Below, piece by piece: positions 55,301 through 63,289 of a stretch of 64,000 nucleotides of DNA. The position numbers were made by a program, and so were the translations under genes. The notes under the pieces were generated by a model. That model was not told the DNA's origin. It saw nothing but the letters and a program-made list of their open reading frames with translations, and did not search any database. The stretch comes from Desulfobacteraceae bacterium (GTDB lineage Bacteria > Desulfobacterota > Desulfobacteria > Desulfobacterales > UBA5852), in assembly GCA_014237395.1 (NCBI GenBank), contig JABZFP010000029.1:362537-426536 (forward strand), read 5' to 3'. How positions within the stretch are numbered: position 1 is the first letter of the stretch; each line of letters opens with the position of its first letter.

Positions 55301-57926
55301 TGTTGTCAGTAGCAAAGATCGACCGCTGGCTCTCCTGCCACCAGGCATCATCGATCTGCTTGAAGGCGACCTTCGATAGGGCGATGCGGTCCATGGAGAC
55401 CGGGGTCAGGCGTCCGTCGCCGTCCACATCCAACCCGGTCCTGGTGGGGTGCCCGAAAGCATCGTATTCGTAAAGGGTTGCCGCGCGGCCCGGGGTTTCC
55501 TTTCTTACCAACTGCCCCTTGGCGTTGTAGACATTGTGCGCTATCTCGACACCTTCAAAACCCGGCTTCTCCACCCGAAGCACACGACCTGTTAAATCCC
55601 GTGTGGTCTTCTCCCAGCGTGGCGAGTCCTCTTTCCCGATAAATACCGTGGTCCACTGACTGCCATCTGGGTTGACGCCATAGTCATAGAAGCGCGGCAC
55701 CACGCCGGTGCCGGTCACCGACCGGGTCTTTCCATCCAGATGGCGGGTGGAGATCTCGGTGGCGCCTCCGGGGTGCGTGACGATGGATCTATCCTTATCG
55801 CCGGCATAGCGGGTCATAAGGCCGGCGGCATCCACCTGGGCGGTCAATCTACCGGCGGTGTCATACCGGCTCTTTTGTGTAAGGCCCAATCCCTCATTGC
55901 TTTGGGTATTTGTCAGCCTGCGGCCCGCGGCATCATACGTGTAGGATGTCACCACACCCGTGGCTTCGTTGGTTTGTGCGGTCATTCGCTTCAGGTCATC
56001 ATACGTGTAGCGGATCGTGATGCCCTCGCTATCGGTTTCGCTGGTCTTGCCGCAACAGCCCCATTCGCTCTCGGTGCGGGTGCGGTTGGCATGGAGGGTT
56101 TCGATGACTTTCCCCAGTCGGTTGTGCGTTTTGAACTGCCAGTCGATGCGGGCATACCCTTCCGGCGTTCGCACATTGGTTTCCCGCATCTTTTCCAGGC
56201 CCATGCTGTCCGTGATGGTGGTCTCGCGGGTGGTGCGATAGGGGATGCCCTCGGGATGCTTTTCAGTGCCGTAGGTTACCGTCTTGCGGGTGGCCTTGCC
56301 CTTGCCGGGGATAAAAAGACACTTGGCCGGATCCGGCGACAGTTGGAACCGGCCACTTTCGTAATGGTAGGTGGATAGCTTCCCGCCTTCGGAAAGTCTG
56401 CTTTTGATCTTGCCCGTCTGGGGGTCCTCGCCTTTGCGGCTGTAATATCGGGCCACCGTCTTCAGGTTGGTGGAGTGGCCGTAGGGGCGGCCCTGGCGCG
56501 TGCAGCGTTCGGTGATTTCCGTGCGGGCACCGTCCTTATCTCGGATATAGGCATAATAGGTCCGGGCGGCTTCGATGCCGTTGATCGTTTTGATCACCAG
56601 CCGCGGCCGGTGGCGGTCCTGCTCGGCATCCTGGTCCCCCTTATCCACCGGCGCATAACGCTTGGTAACCACCACGGCCTTGTCGTCCGGCCTGTCAATG
56701 GGGGTATCAAGAAACGGGCGCACCTCCCGGGTGATGCGCCCCTCGTCGTCATAGGCATAGCGTACCCAGCCGCCGTCCGAATCGATGCGGGCCGCCAGTT
56801 TGCCGTAGCCCGGGCCGGATGCCGTTTGATAGCAGTATTCCGTCGCAAGATCGGCGCCCTCCGGATCGATGGTTTCGCGCACGCGCTGCTCGCCGAACGC
56901 AAATTCACGGTAAACCGTCTCTTCCACCCGCACGGGGTTGCCGTCCGGGCCTGCAACCGTGGTGCGCACGATTTTGTCGCCGGCCTCGTTGGTGGTTTCT
57001 GATTTTGATTCGATCTTGAGCCCGTTGCCGGATACCAGCGACCAGTTGTTCTCCGAAGCTTCGTAGGTGTAGAAAAATTCCCGCTCTTTGCCATCCCGGA
57101 TTTCGGTGACGGAGAGCTGGTCTATGGTTTCCCCGGTCTCGTCCGGGTTTTCGATGCGCCAGACAGCCAGGGACACTGCCGCGGGACCGAGGCTGTAGGC
57201 CCCGTCTTCCAACTTTTTCCCGCGAAAACGGAAATCGTAAAAATGCACTTCATACTTAAGGGGGGAGTAGCGGATGAAGTTCACGATGGCCTGGGGCGTA
57301 ATGATCTGCTCCAGAAGACCGTCGCGATAAATGGGGGTCACCTGGCCGCTGCTGCTGTTGATGACCATCGCTTCCGGGGTGGAGAGAATCGCCAGGGGCT
57401 CTTCAGCAAACAGGAACAGGTCTCCGGCCGAGCGCCCCCCGGCCACCTTCCCCAGACTCAGGCGCACATCCACCGAACCAATGTTGGCCTCTCCGCCGCC
57501 GATCACGGTGCTCTCGCAGGGCCCGTATTCTTCCCGGCACTCGCAATCGATGTCGATGCGCCTATCCAATGGCAGGCACCCCTCGGCCGAGGCCCGGACC
57601 GTGATCCACCCCAGACCACTATTGGGCGCCACCACCAGCCGGCCGGTGTCGGGATTCAATTCAAGCTCCAGGTTCTCGCTCCGGCTTGCGATTTCCCAGC
57701 GCACTTGGATATCCAAATTCGCAGGATGGAGCTTGGCCACGAGTTGGCCGTCCGTTCCCGGAGGAAGGAAAAAATCTTTCCGACCCTCCAGTTCGATGGA
57801 CTCGATGGCCATCGAAATCGCCATGACTTCTTTATAATGAAGCGTGTTGACAGCAGGGTTGACCGGCAGGGCAAAAGCAAGCAGGGCAAAAAGAATACCG
57901 ATGATTTTGGCGCATTGTCGTCGCAT
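52350..57926 (-). CDS. RHS/YD-repeat secreted protein with C-terminal alpha/beta-hydrolase tip (polymorphic toxin)
   Basis: 1,858 residues from the ATG at 57926 (an in-frame TTG at 57929 is also possible). N-terminal Sec signal (about 6-26), an Ig-like/BIG-type region (about 40-130), then a long YD-repeat shell (about 330-1560; repeated patterns like TRYxYDxxGRL). The conserved RHS core end is KKDPLSENGGFNLYGFISNSTTQYIDKYG (1587-1613). After it comes a ~245-residue non-RHS tip with VVAHSQGTM (Ser1763), Asp1812 and His1845 as a likely Ser-Asp-His triad of lipase/esterase type. The last ~800 nt are AT-rich compared with the rest, as for exchanged toxin tips. No PAAR or VgrG domain was seen. The next gene downstream is a small lipoprotein. 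Confidence 0.85.
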   Translation of the reverse strand: MRRQCAKIIGILFALLAFALPVNPAVNTLHYKEVMAISMAIESIELEGRKDFFLPPGTDGQLVAKLHPANLDIQVRWEIASRSENLELELNPDTGRLVVAPNSGLGWITVRASAEGCLPLDRRIDIDCECREEYGPCESTVIGGGEANIGSVDVRLSLGKVAGGRSAGDLFLFAEEPLAILSTPEAMVINSSSGQVTPIYRDGLLEQIITPQAIVNFIRYSPLKYEVHFYDFRFRGKKLEDGAYSLGPAAVSLAVWRIENPDETGETIDQLSVTEIRDGKEREFFYTYEASENNWSLVSGNGLKIESKSETTNEAGDKIVRTTVAGPDGNPVRVEETVYREFAFGEQRVRETIDPEGADLATEYCYQTASGPGYGKLAARIDSDGGWVRYAYDDEGRITREVRPFLDTPIDRPDDKAVVVTKRYAPVDKGDQDAEQDRHRPRLVIKTINGIEAARTYYAYIRDKDGARTEITERCTRQGRPYGHSTNLKTVARYYSRKGEDPQTGKIKSRLSEGGKLSTYHYESGRFQLSPDPAKCLFIPGKGKATRKTVTYGTEKHPEGIPYRTTRETTITDSMGLEKMRETNVRTPEGYARIDWQFKTHNRLGKVIETLHANRTRTESEWGCCGKTSETDSEGITIRYTYDDLKRMTAQTNEATGVVTSYTYDAAGRRLTNTQSNEGLGLTQKSRYDTAGRLTAQVDAAGLMTRYAGDKDRSIVTHPGGATEISTRHLDGKTRSVTGTGVVPRFYDYGVNPDGSQWTTVFIGKEDSPRWEKTTRDLTGRVLRVEKPGFEGVEIAHNVYNAKGQLVRKETPGRAATLYEYDAFGHPTRTGLDVDGDGRLTPVSMDRIALSKVAFKQIDDAWWQESQRSIFATDNSPEETIILIQRQRLTGWKNGMTSETVAIDIYGNETRAVETLDRFKRTRTRTTYTPDSNIPLQAVYVDGRLAATTSKTGITMRYGYDALGRRIAVEDPRKGISTIHYDRSGRLEYVQDPAGNRARFEYDPESGRKIAEINALNKAIRYQYNQRGQLIRTWGDLPYPVEYAYDAFGQMMVMQTFRSGRSWNGDTWPVDTGPGDQTIWHYQPGTGLLLAKEDAKGHRTSYTYGSGGSLKTRTWARLKNGKPLRTTYQYEKMTNELKKIDYSDDTPDIAFAYGRLGRMVRVSDAAGVHSFSYDSKLRLVSEGLTGHQIYQINLNYDDLGRATGFTLDDGYEVSYGYDDIGRFKTVDWQLGDQVGGVAYQYLENSDRLSGMESKSGLSVHYDYEPHRDVKTAVENTFMDRLISKYEYQYDRLGRRINVKNSGEAFDKDGFWLYGYNDRNEIATASRFVGDDLKDQSQPISDFERVYRFDPIGNRVEAVEGKDKIQYQTNSLNQYERIVAPPQEEKALIYDEDGNLIEDGRFRYSWNAENRLVAVDPKVAVTGAKRLEFAYDYLGRRIRKKAFQYAKKVFKLSSEACFVYDGRNMVKEINAENQATVSRSYVWGLDLSQSREGAGGVGGLLATSDGLLTHSYVFDANGNVGQLVNVYAGIVTAHYEYDPFGKFVCSINRLGIDNPHQFSTKHIDRETDLYYYGYRYYHPDLGRWIKKDPLSENGGFNLYGFISNSTTQYIDKYGFQKQSADSIGADDTTFSSGVNPLDILRVLYSIPFDIASGDIFREEIEDNYNDTQCEYLITITGIFTDKDGNSDFNRFIRELPQYNDIPNATLVYNPTRFIILDLIQILGNEIGTIDTVARRAAEKITNAALKAIDNNCSNCYTIYVVAHSQGTMVFKEALYLLPEEVKNRIEFVGLGGQVAIDGSSVLISARNIAAKEDLVPWANKLPTRIIDGFGGKIEIFESGQDPLSAHDSGKYIEYLRKNP

Positions 57927-58657
57927 CAAGGAATAGGTGCCTCCACGTTGGTTTCATCACGAAAGAGGATCAGATTGTGAATCGATCAATGCCCGGTTCT
58001 TTTGGCAAGAACCATACCAATTATCAAAATGCGTGATTTCAGGCGGTTACCGCGATGGTGGATGGCTGGCTGCACAGTCCTCTATGCATGAAGCACTGAT
58101 TCCTGGGCATTTATTCAGTAGCCGTCAACCAGAATCTCGAGCAGGATCAAAACCCAAGCAAAGGGAATGTCGTTTTGGATGTCTATGCTTTAAAAGGCGG
58201 TTGAAAAGCATCATGAGCGCAAGCTCATACCAAAGATATATAGTTGCGCGGGTATCTGATATAAATACAACATTTTTGGTGTTGCCCGTTGGATACCCCC
58301 AAAAAGGCATTTAAGGTAGAGACAACGACTGCCAAAGGGGATCGATGCCTGCTTGACCTGCAACTTGAATACTGATACTCAGGATCATCTCTTTTCCCAA
58401 AGCCTTTCATTAGCCGGCAAAAACTAGCAATGCATGGCCATTGCTTTCCAATAGCAGTTGTTTTGCCCTCCTTTCTTTAGCAGGCATGTTCTATCTAACA
58501 AACCGTTGATCGTATCCGGTGCGGGAGTTTCGCTCCGGTTTTAAATCAATACGGACGGGCTACTCTGAGCACCTGACAGTGGATATTGGACCCAAATCCA
58601 GGAAACATAATTTCATGATATTATCAGAAGGTTTTATCTATGAAAGGGGGGGACTGA
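57927..58657. other. Intergenic region upstream of the RHS gene
   Basis: 731 nt between divergent genes, with no credible ORF. It holds a nested structure GGGTATC...CAACA...TGTTG...GATACCC (58250-58298) and probably both promoters. A run of seven G (around 58648-58654) lies at the ribosome-binding site of the next plus-strand gene. Confidence 0.4.
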
Positions 58658-59125
58658 ATGGAGAGGACGATACGAACGCTACTTCTAATCGCTTTTGTTG
58701 TTCTTCTATGTTTAACAAATTCCCATGCCACAGAAATCCAAACGATCGACCAACAAAGATGTCCCGACCCATATTCTCTCATCAACAAAGCGTCCTTTTT
58801 TCCGGTTGAAGAGGAGCAGTTGACGATCTGTCTATATGAAACCGGCGGCGGCGATCCGGCCATGAACGGCAATAAGATCGTCCTCAATATCCGCCAGTGG
58901 GATCCATCGGGCAACAACTTCACCTGGAATGCGGGGGTCTACATTTACGAGTTGGTAGACGTGCGATTGGAAAGGGGCAAAATCCGGCTCGAGTGCACAG
59001 AACATGTCATGGACAACACCTCGGGAACCATAAAAACAGAGAAAACCATTTATTTGATTGGTTATTTTCAGGATGAATCGGAACAACTGAAAACGACGAT
59101 CGACGTTGCCAAACAGGAACAATAG
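58658..59125 (+). CDS. Hypothetical secreted protein, 155 aa
   Basis: A Sec signal peptide (RTLLLIAFVVLLCLTNSHA) and a mature domain with a mostly beta pattern and four cysteines (C35, C58 and others). No family recognised. The ribosome-binding site is a run of seven G, 7 nt before the ATG. First of three exported proteins on the plus strand in the accessory block. Confidence 0.7.
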   Translation: MERTIRTLLLIAFVVLLCLTNSHATEIQTIDQQRCPDPYSLINKASFFPVEEEQLTICLYETGGGDPAMNGNKIVLNIRQWDPSGNNFTWNAGVYIYELVDVRLERGKIRLECTEHVMDNTSGTIKTEKTIYLIGYFQDESEQLKTTIDVAKQEQ

Positions 59126-59142
59126 ACTCTATAGTGCCAATT

Positions 59143-59271
59143 ATGATGCTGCATTCTACTTATTGGTACCTTCAAAGACTTGCCGGAACATATCAACAGG
59201 AGATGGCGAAAAAATTAATACGAAACCACTATCCATCTTTAACTGATGAAGATAGGAGGCGCATTCAATGA
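59143..59271 (+). CDS. Possible small ORF, 42 aa, coupled to the Vps62-like gene
   Basis: The frame from the ATG at 59143 ends at a TGA overlapping the next ATG (ATGA at 59268), an arrangement typical of coupled genes. The product ends KKLIRNHYPSLTDEDRRRIQ and looks protein-like. It has no ribosome-binding site and may be the tail of a decayed gene. Doubtful. Confidence 0.3.
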   Translation: MMLHSTYWYLQRLAGTYQQEMAKKLIRNHYPSLTDEDRRRIQ

Positions 59272-60377
59272 AACTAAAATCCTCGTTCTTCCTGATGCCT
59301 GCTCTGGGACTTCTTTTAGTAGGATGTATAACAATCGTGGCGCCACCTGATACAAATTCTGACGATCCTATAATAGAAGTTATAACGGATGCTGATGAAA
59401 AAAAACACACCGAAAAGTTTGAAGTTAATGACCGGTACAAGGTTCGTTTAATGAAAAAATGTGCACCGCGCGTATGGTTGCATAGTGACGAAAAATATTG
59501 GCCCTCTTCTGTCGAATGGTCGTTTAATTTCACACAACGTGTATGGCGAAATGATAACTGGTGGCTGGTGACAAGACAAAAATTGAAAAAGCCGTCTTCA
59601 GTTCTCCCCTACTTTCAAGGCTGTGACCCGAACCAACAGCATACGGGTATCCCTTGCAATTTTGACGAAGTTCCTGCCTATGCGTTCTGGAATGAGGTGG
59701 AAATCGCAGGAGAAGGAAAGAATGTAGTTGATATCGTTTACTTCTTCTATTACCCATACAATCGCGGGAAAAGCGCCGTAAACACCCTTTTTGGAAGTCA
59801 TGTTGGCGATTGGGAACACATTACGGTACGACTCTATTGGCAGCAATCTGAGAAAACGGGGAAGTGGCTGTTGGCGCCTGCCCAAGGGGCTGGTACAGTG
59901 AGTATCTATATAGCCGCCCACGATTTCGGCGGAACTAGTGGATGGAATGAAATCCCTAAGGTGAGGAGCACTGAGCATCCGATTGTATATGCTGCCTGGG
60001 GATCACATGGTACCTGGAAAAAAGCCGGGAACTTTACTTACAAAAAAATAATCATGAAAACAAAAAAGCTTATCGATCGAACCAACGAGGGAACGGCATG
60101 GGATACGTGGAAAAACCTCGAAATGTTCGACTACAATGCTAAAAAAGGGCTTGGTCCCACATGGAAAGGATCGTGGCCGACATGGATGGAAAAAGATAAC
60201 GGCAGTCAAGCAATGGGAGGTCAAGACCCCGAGAGTGGTCCTGTCTATCGTTGGGGGAATCCCAAAAGTGGAAAAGTAAAATACGGCCTCAAAAAAAAGA
60301 GCGTGTATTATAGGTTGGTCGATGGCCCTGTTGGCCCTGTTGACAAGGGTTACTGGAACACACCTGAGTTAGATTGA
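59268..60377 (+). CDS. Vps62-like lipoprotein
   Basis: 369 residues. Lipobox VGCIT near residue 20. Motifs of the Vps62-like family: APRVWLHSDEKYWPSSVEW, YFFYYPYNRG, FGSHVGDWEHITVRLYW, AAHDFG and YAAWGSHG. The family occurs in fungi, plants and scattered bacteria, function not established. GGAGG 7 nt before the ATG at 59268. Second of the three exported proteins on this strand. Confidence 0.8.
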   Translation: MKLKSSFFLMPALGLLLVGCITIVAPPDTNSDDPIIEVITDADEKKHTEKFEVNDRYKVRLMKKCAPRVWLHSDEKYWPSSVEWSFNFTQRVWRNDNWWLVTRQKLKKPSSVLPYFQGCDPNQQHTGIPCNFDEVPAYAFWNEVEIAGEGKNVVDIVYFFYYPYNRGKSAVNTLFGSHVGDWEHITVRLYWQQSEKTGKWLLAPAQGAGTVSIYIAAHDFGGTSGWNEIPKVRSTEHPIVYAAWGSHGTWKKAGNFTYKKIIMKTKKLIDRTNEGTAWDTWKNLEMFDYNAKKGLGPTWKGSWPTWMEKDNGSQAMGGQDPESGPVYRWGNPKSGKVKYGLKKKSVYYRLVDGPVGPVDKGYWNTPELD

Positions 60378-60413
60378 AACTGTGAGGAAACAATTGAGGC
60401 CAATATAAGCGTT

Positions 60414-60899
60414 ATGTGTTATCTAAAAGGTGCTGTAATTAATCAACATATCATCTTTTTTTGTCTTATATTCTTATTGCTTGGTTGTGGAGGTGGCAAT
60501 AGCAACAGAATAAATGAAAGCGGAATTTATCCCGAGGAGAAAATAGAAACGCTCGTCTGGGAAACCAAAGGGCGGGGTGATCTGTATTTCTCGATCGAGC
60601 GCGTGGACGATCAATTCAAGATATCCATCGAAAGGCAGGCGTTTCAAGCGGTCCATAGAACTGTTATCCTTACGGATAAGGACTTAACCGTCTATGACCT
60701 TGTGGAAGATATTTTTGGAGATCGCCTTAAAATTCATGATTACACCTTCACGCCCGTGGGAACGACAGGGTCATGGACAACCATAACCCTGATATTTTCA
60801 GATAAGCCGGAACTGGAAATCGAAAACATAAAAGCGACGGATGATGAGCTGCGAATCCTGTATAATTTTGTGCGTGAAAGCGCAGGATCTCCCAGCTGA
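60414..60899 (+). CDS. Hypothetical lipoprotein, 161 aa
   Basis: Lipoprotein signal with the lipobox LLLGC at about residue 25 (an alternative in-frame start may lie within the first residues), then a beta-rich domain (LVWETKGRGDLYFSIERVDDQFKISIER...). No family recognised. Third exported protein of the plus-strand set, 36 nt after the Vps62-like gene, so possibly cotranscribed. Its end converges with the regulator gene. Confidence 0.7.
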   Translation: MCYLKGAVINQHIIFFCLIFLLLGCGGGNSNRINESGIYPEEKIETLVWETKGRGDLYFSIERVDDQFKISIERQAFQAVHRTVILTDKDLTVYDLVEDIFGDRLKIHDYTFTPVGTTGSWTTITLIFSDKPELEIENIKATDDELRILYNFVRESAGSPS

Positions 60900-60964
60900 C
60901 CCGCCTTAGATGCGAAACCATCTGTCTGTGCATCATCAGCCTGTCAGGGTGAACCCCGGGGTAA

Positions 60965-62062
60965 TCAGCGGGTGCTGCTCTCGCGGACCACGAGATCGGG
61001 GGGCAGGATGATGGAAGGGTTGCCGCCGGGCGCGGTTCCGTGGGGACCGTCGAAGAGAAACTGCGCGGCTTTCTGTCCCATTTCAAAAGAGTGGATCTTC
61101 ACCGAGGTGAGGGGAATCTCCAGAGAGCGGCACATCAAACTGTCGTCGTAACCCACGATCCCCACGTCCCGGCCGGGCACAAGGTTCCGTTCGCAGATCG
61201 CACGATAGGCCCCCCGTGCAATGAGATCCGTAAAGCAAAACACCGCGTCCGGGGGCTCGGGTCCGTCCAGCATGCGGCCCAACTCCTGATAGCCGGGTGC
61301 CTCGAAATCCCACGAGCTGGAAAACGCAATCAGATTCTCATCCGATTGCCGCCCGGCCAGACTCAAGGCGCTCAGATACCCCATATAGCGGTTGAGCGAA
61401 ATAGTGTAACGGGGGTGGGATATGTAGGCAATGCGCCGGTAGCCCTGCGCCAGCAAATGACGGGTGGCCAGGAGCCCCCCTTGAAAATCATTGCTCACCA
61501 CCTGTGGCGCCTCGATGCCTAATGCGTTGCGGTTGACGAACACGAAAGGGATGTCCTGATCTTTCAGTTCCTGGAGCATCGTGAAAAGCTGGCCCTCCAG
61601 ATCCTCGCTGGGGTTGGGCCGGGCCGGTACGATGATCACCCCGCTGACCTTGCTGTCGATGAAGTTGCGCAAATAGCTCGTCTGGCGGGCGGCCTGGTTT
61701 TCGATGTTGCCCACGATCAGGTTGACATCGTGTTTAAAACTCACCTGCTCGATGCCGCGCAGGATACCGGGGTAGGTGTAGTGGCGGATGTCCGGCAGCA
61801 GTACGCCCCAGGAACGCATTTGACGCCCAGTCGGGGACGGATGGGTTTTTTTGGCCACATACGTGCCGCTACCGTTCTTAGCGTAGAGATACCCCTGGCC
61901 GATCAGTTCCGATATGGCACGGTCGATGGTGGTGCGACTGACGCCATAGGCCTGCATCAGGTCGCGGCGGGAACGGATCTTGGCATGCGGCGGGGCCTCG
62001 GCAATCTCCTTTTGCAGGCGCTGCCTTACCTCAACATAAATGGTCGGGGTGTCACTGGTCAT
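60965..62062 (-). CDS. GntR/LacI-type transcriptional regulator (AraR-like architecture)
   Basis: 365 residues from the ATG at 62062; the frame is open further upstream without homology. N-terminal GntR winged helix (about 10-75; RSRRDLMQAYGVSRTTIDRAISELIGQGYLYAKNGSGTYV) joined to a LacI/periplasmic-binding-protein domain (about 85-365; DAVFCFTDLIARGA, VGIVGYDDS, TSVKIHSFEMGQKAAQFLFDG). This fits a sugar- or small-ligand-responsive repressor. It is divergent from an ABC importer, which it probably controls through palindromes at 62291-62323. Confidence 0.92.
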   Translation of the reverse strand: MTSDTPTIYVEVRQRLQKEIAEAPPHAKIRSRRDLMQAYGVSRTTIDRAISELIGQGYLYAKNGSGTYVAKKTHPSPTGRQMRSWGVLLPDIRHYTYPGILRGIEQVSFKHDVNLIVGNIENQAARQTSYLRNFIDSKVSGVIIVPARPNPSEDLEGQLFTMLQELKDQDIPFVFVNRNALGIEAPQVVSNDFQGGLLATRHLLAQGYRRIAYISHPRYTISLNRYMGYLSALSLAGRQSDENLIAFSSSWDFEAPGYQELGRMLDGPEPPDAVFCFTDLIARGAYRAICERNLVPGRDVGIVGYDDSLMCRSLEIPLTSVKIHSFEMGQKAAQFLFDGPHGTAPGGNPSIILPPDLVVRESSTR

Positions 62063-62290
62063 GGCATGAATCATCCTATGGGTTCCAAACCGTCGGTCAT
62101 AAAACAACGCTTTGACCTGATACACCATTTGGCCCGCTAATCCAACCCATTTGACGAAATATCCCCATATTGGACGCTCCAATTTACAAAGTGGCCCGAT
62201 AAAATCAACCTCTTATGCTGCCTGATATCGCCTTTTTCAAAATATAACGGTCACGGGCACCCTTGCCGCAGCAATGATCGGTATAGTTGT

Positions 62291-62323
62291 TAACAATTTG
62301 TTAAATTTGCTAATATTTTGTTA
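62291..62323. promoter_or_regulatory. Two operator-like palindromes
   Basis: TAACAA-T-TTGTTA (62291-62303, perfect) and TAATAT-T-TTGTTA (62311-62323, one good half) with centres 20 bp apart, about two helical turns. They lie between the divergent regulator and ABC importer genes, where a dimeric or tetrameric repressor would bind. A separate 12-nt direct repeat, AAAGTGGCCCGA, occurs at 62188-62199 and 62435-62446. Confidence 0.55.
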
Positions 62324-62503
62324 GATCGACGGCCCTGGCAATGTGGCCTGTTGACATGGATCGACGAATACCGTATGCGTGAAAAACGACGCCAAAAGAG
62401 ATGGCGATCCCTATGCGGACAGTCCACATAGTGAAAAGTGGCCCGACCCAAGGGCTTCCTGCGATCAGGTTTGCAAGTCTGCCAAAGGAAGGCATTTCCA
62501 CCG

Positions 62504-63289
62504 ATGGCCGTGATGACCGGCATCTACTTGCTTTATCTTTTCATCCCCATCCTTCTCCTTTTTGTGGGCTCCTTTGGTGAAGCCTGGACCAACACCCTCC
62601 TGCCAACGGGGCTCACCGGCGCATGGTACCTCGAATTGTGGCAAGACGGCAGCTTCCGCCGCGCCTTCACCGTGAGCCTGGAAGTGGTGGTGGCCACCTG
62701 TGTCTTCTGCACCCTGCTGGCCGTCCCGTTGGCCTACGCCCTTTACCGGAGCGCCTCCCGGGGCGTCATGGTGGCGGCCCGCATCGTATTTCTGCTGCCC
62801 ATTGCCGCACCGCCGCTGGTCCTGGCCTTCGGTTTCATCCTTATCTTTTCCACGGATGCCCTGCCCTGGTTGGGCAGCATCTGGCTCCTCATCGCCGGGC
62901 ATGTGGTATTGACCCTGCCCTACCTGCTGCAGACTCTGGTGGCGGACATGCGTCACCTGCGCCTGGAAGAGCTCGAGCTGGCCGCCGAATCCCTGGGGGC
63001 CACCTTTCGCGAGCGCTTCATGGACGTGGTCGTGCCCCTTTTGCGTCACAGCCTGGGGTCGGGGCTCATCATGGTGGCGGCACTGTCCATTGGTGAATTC
63101 CAGCTCTCCAACCTGATCTCGGGGTTCCTCTACCGCCCTTACCCGGTGGTGCTGCTCCAGGCGTTCTATGGGTCCACCGGATTCGCCTGCGCGGCCACCG
63201 TCATCCTTCTTGGCCTGGCCCTGCTGGCCGCGGCCGGCGGCGCCCTGGCAGCCCGCTCGGCCAGTAAATATCGGAAGAATGCAACATGA
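62504..63289 (+). CDS. ABC importer permease (PotC/spermidine-type family)
   Basis: 261 residues from the ATG at 62504 (AAGGAAGG about 11 nt upstream); the frame is open from GTG 62438. Six hydrophobic segments and the EAA-type loop ELELAAESLGATFRERFMDVVVPLL. Belongs to the polyamine/iron/phosphonate binding-protein-dependent family. No second permease or binding protein is visible in the window; they may lie downstream of 64000. Stop overlaps the ATPase start (ATGA). Confidence 0.88.
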   Translation: MAVMTGIYLLYLFIPILLLFVGSFGEAWTNTLLPTGLTGAWYLELWQDGSFRRAFTVSLEVVVATCVFCTLLAVPLAYALYRSASRGVMVAARIVFLLPIAAPPLVLAFGFILIFSTDALPWLGSIWLLIAGHVVLTLPYLLQTLVADMRHLRLEELELAAESLGATFRERFMDVVVPLLRHSLGSGLIMVAALSIGEFQLSNLISGFLYRPYPVVLLQAFYGSTGFACAATVILLGLALLAAAGGALAARSASKYRKNAT

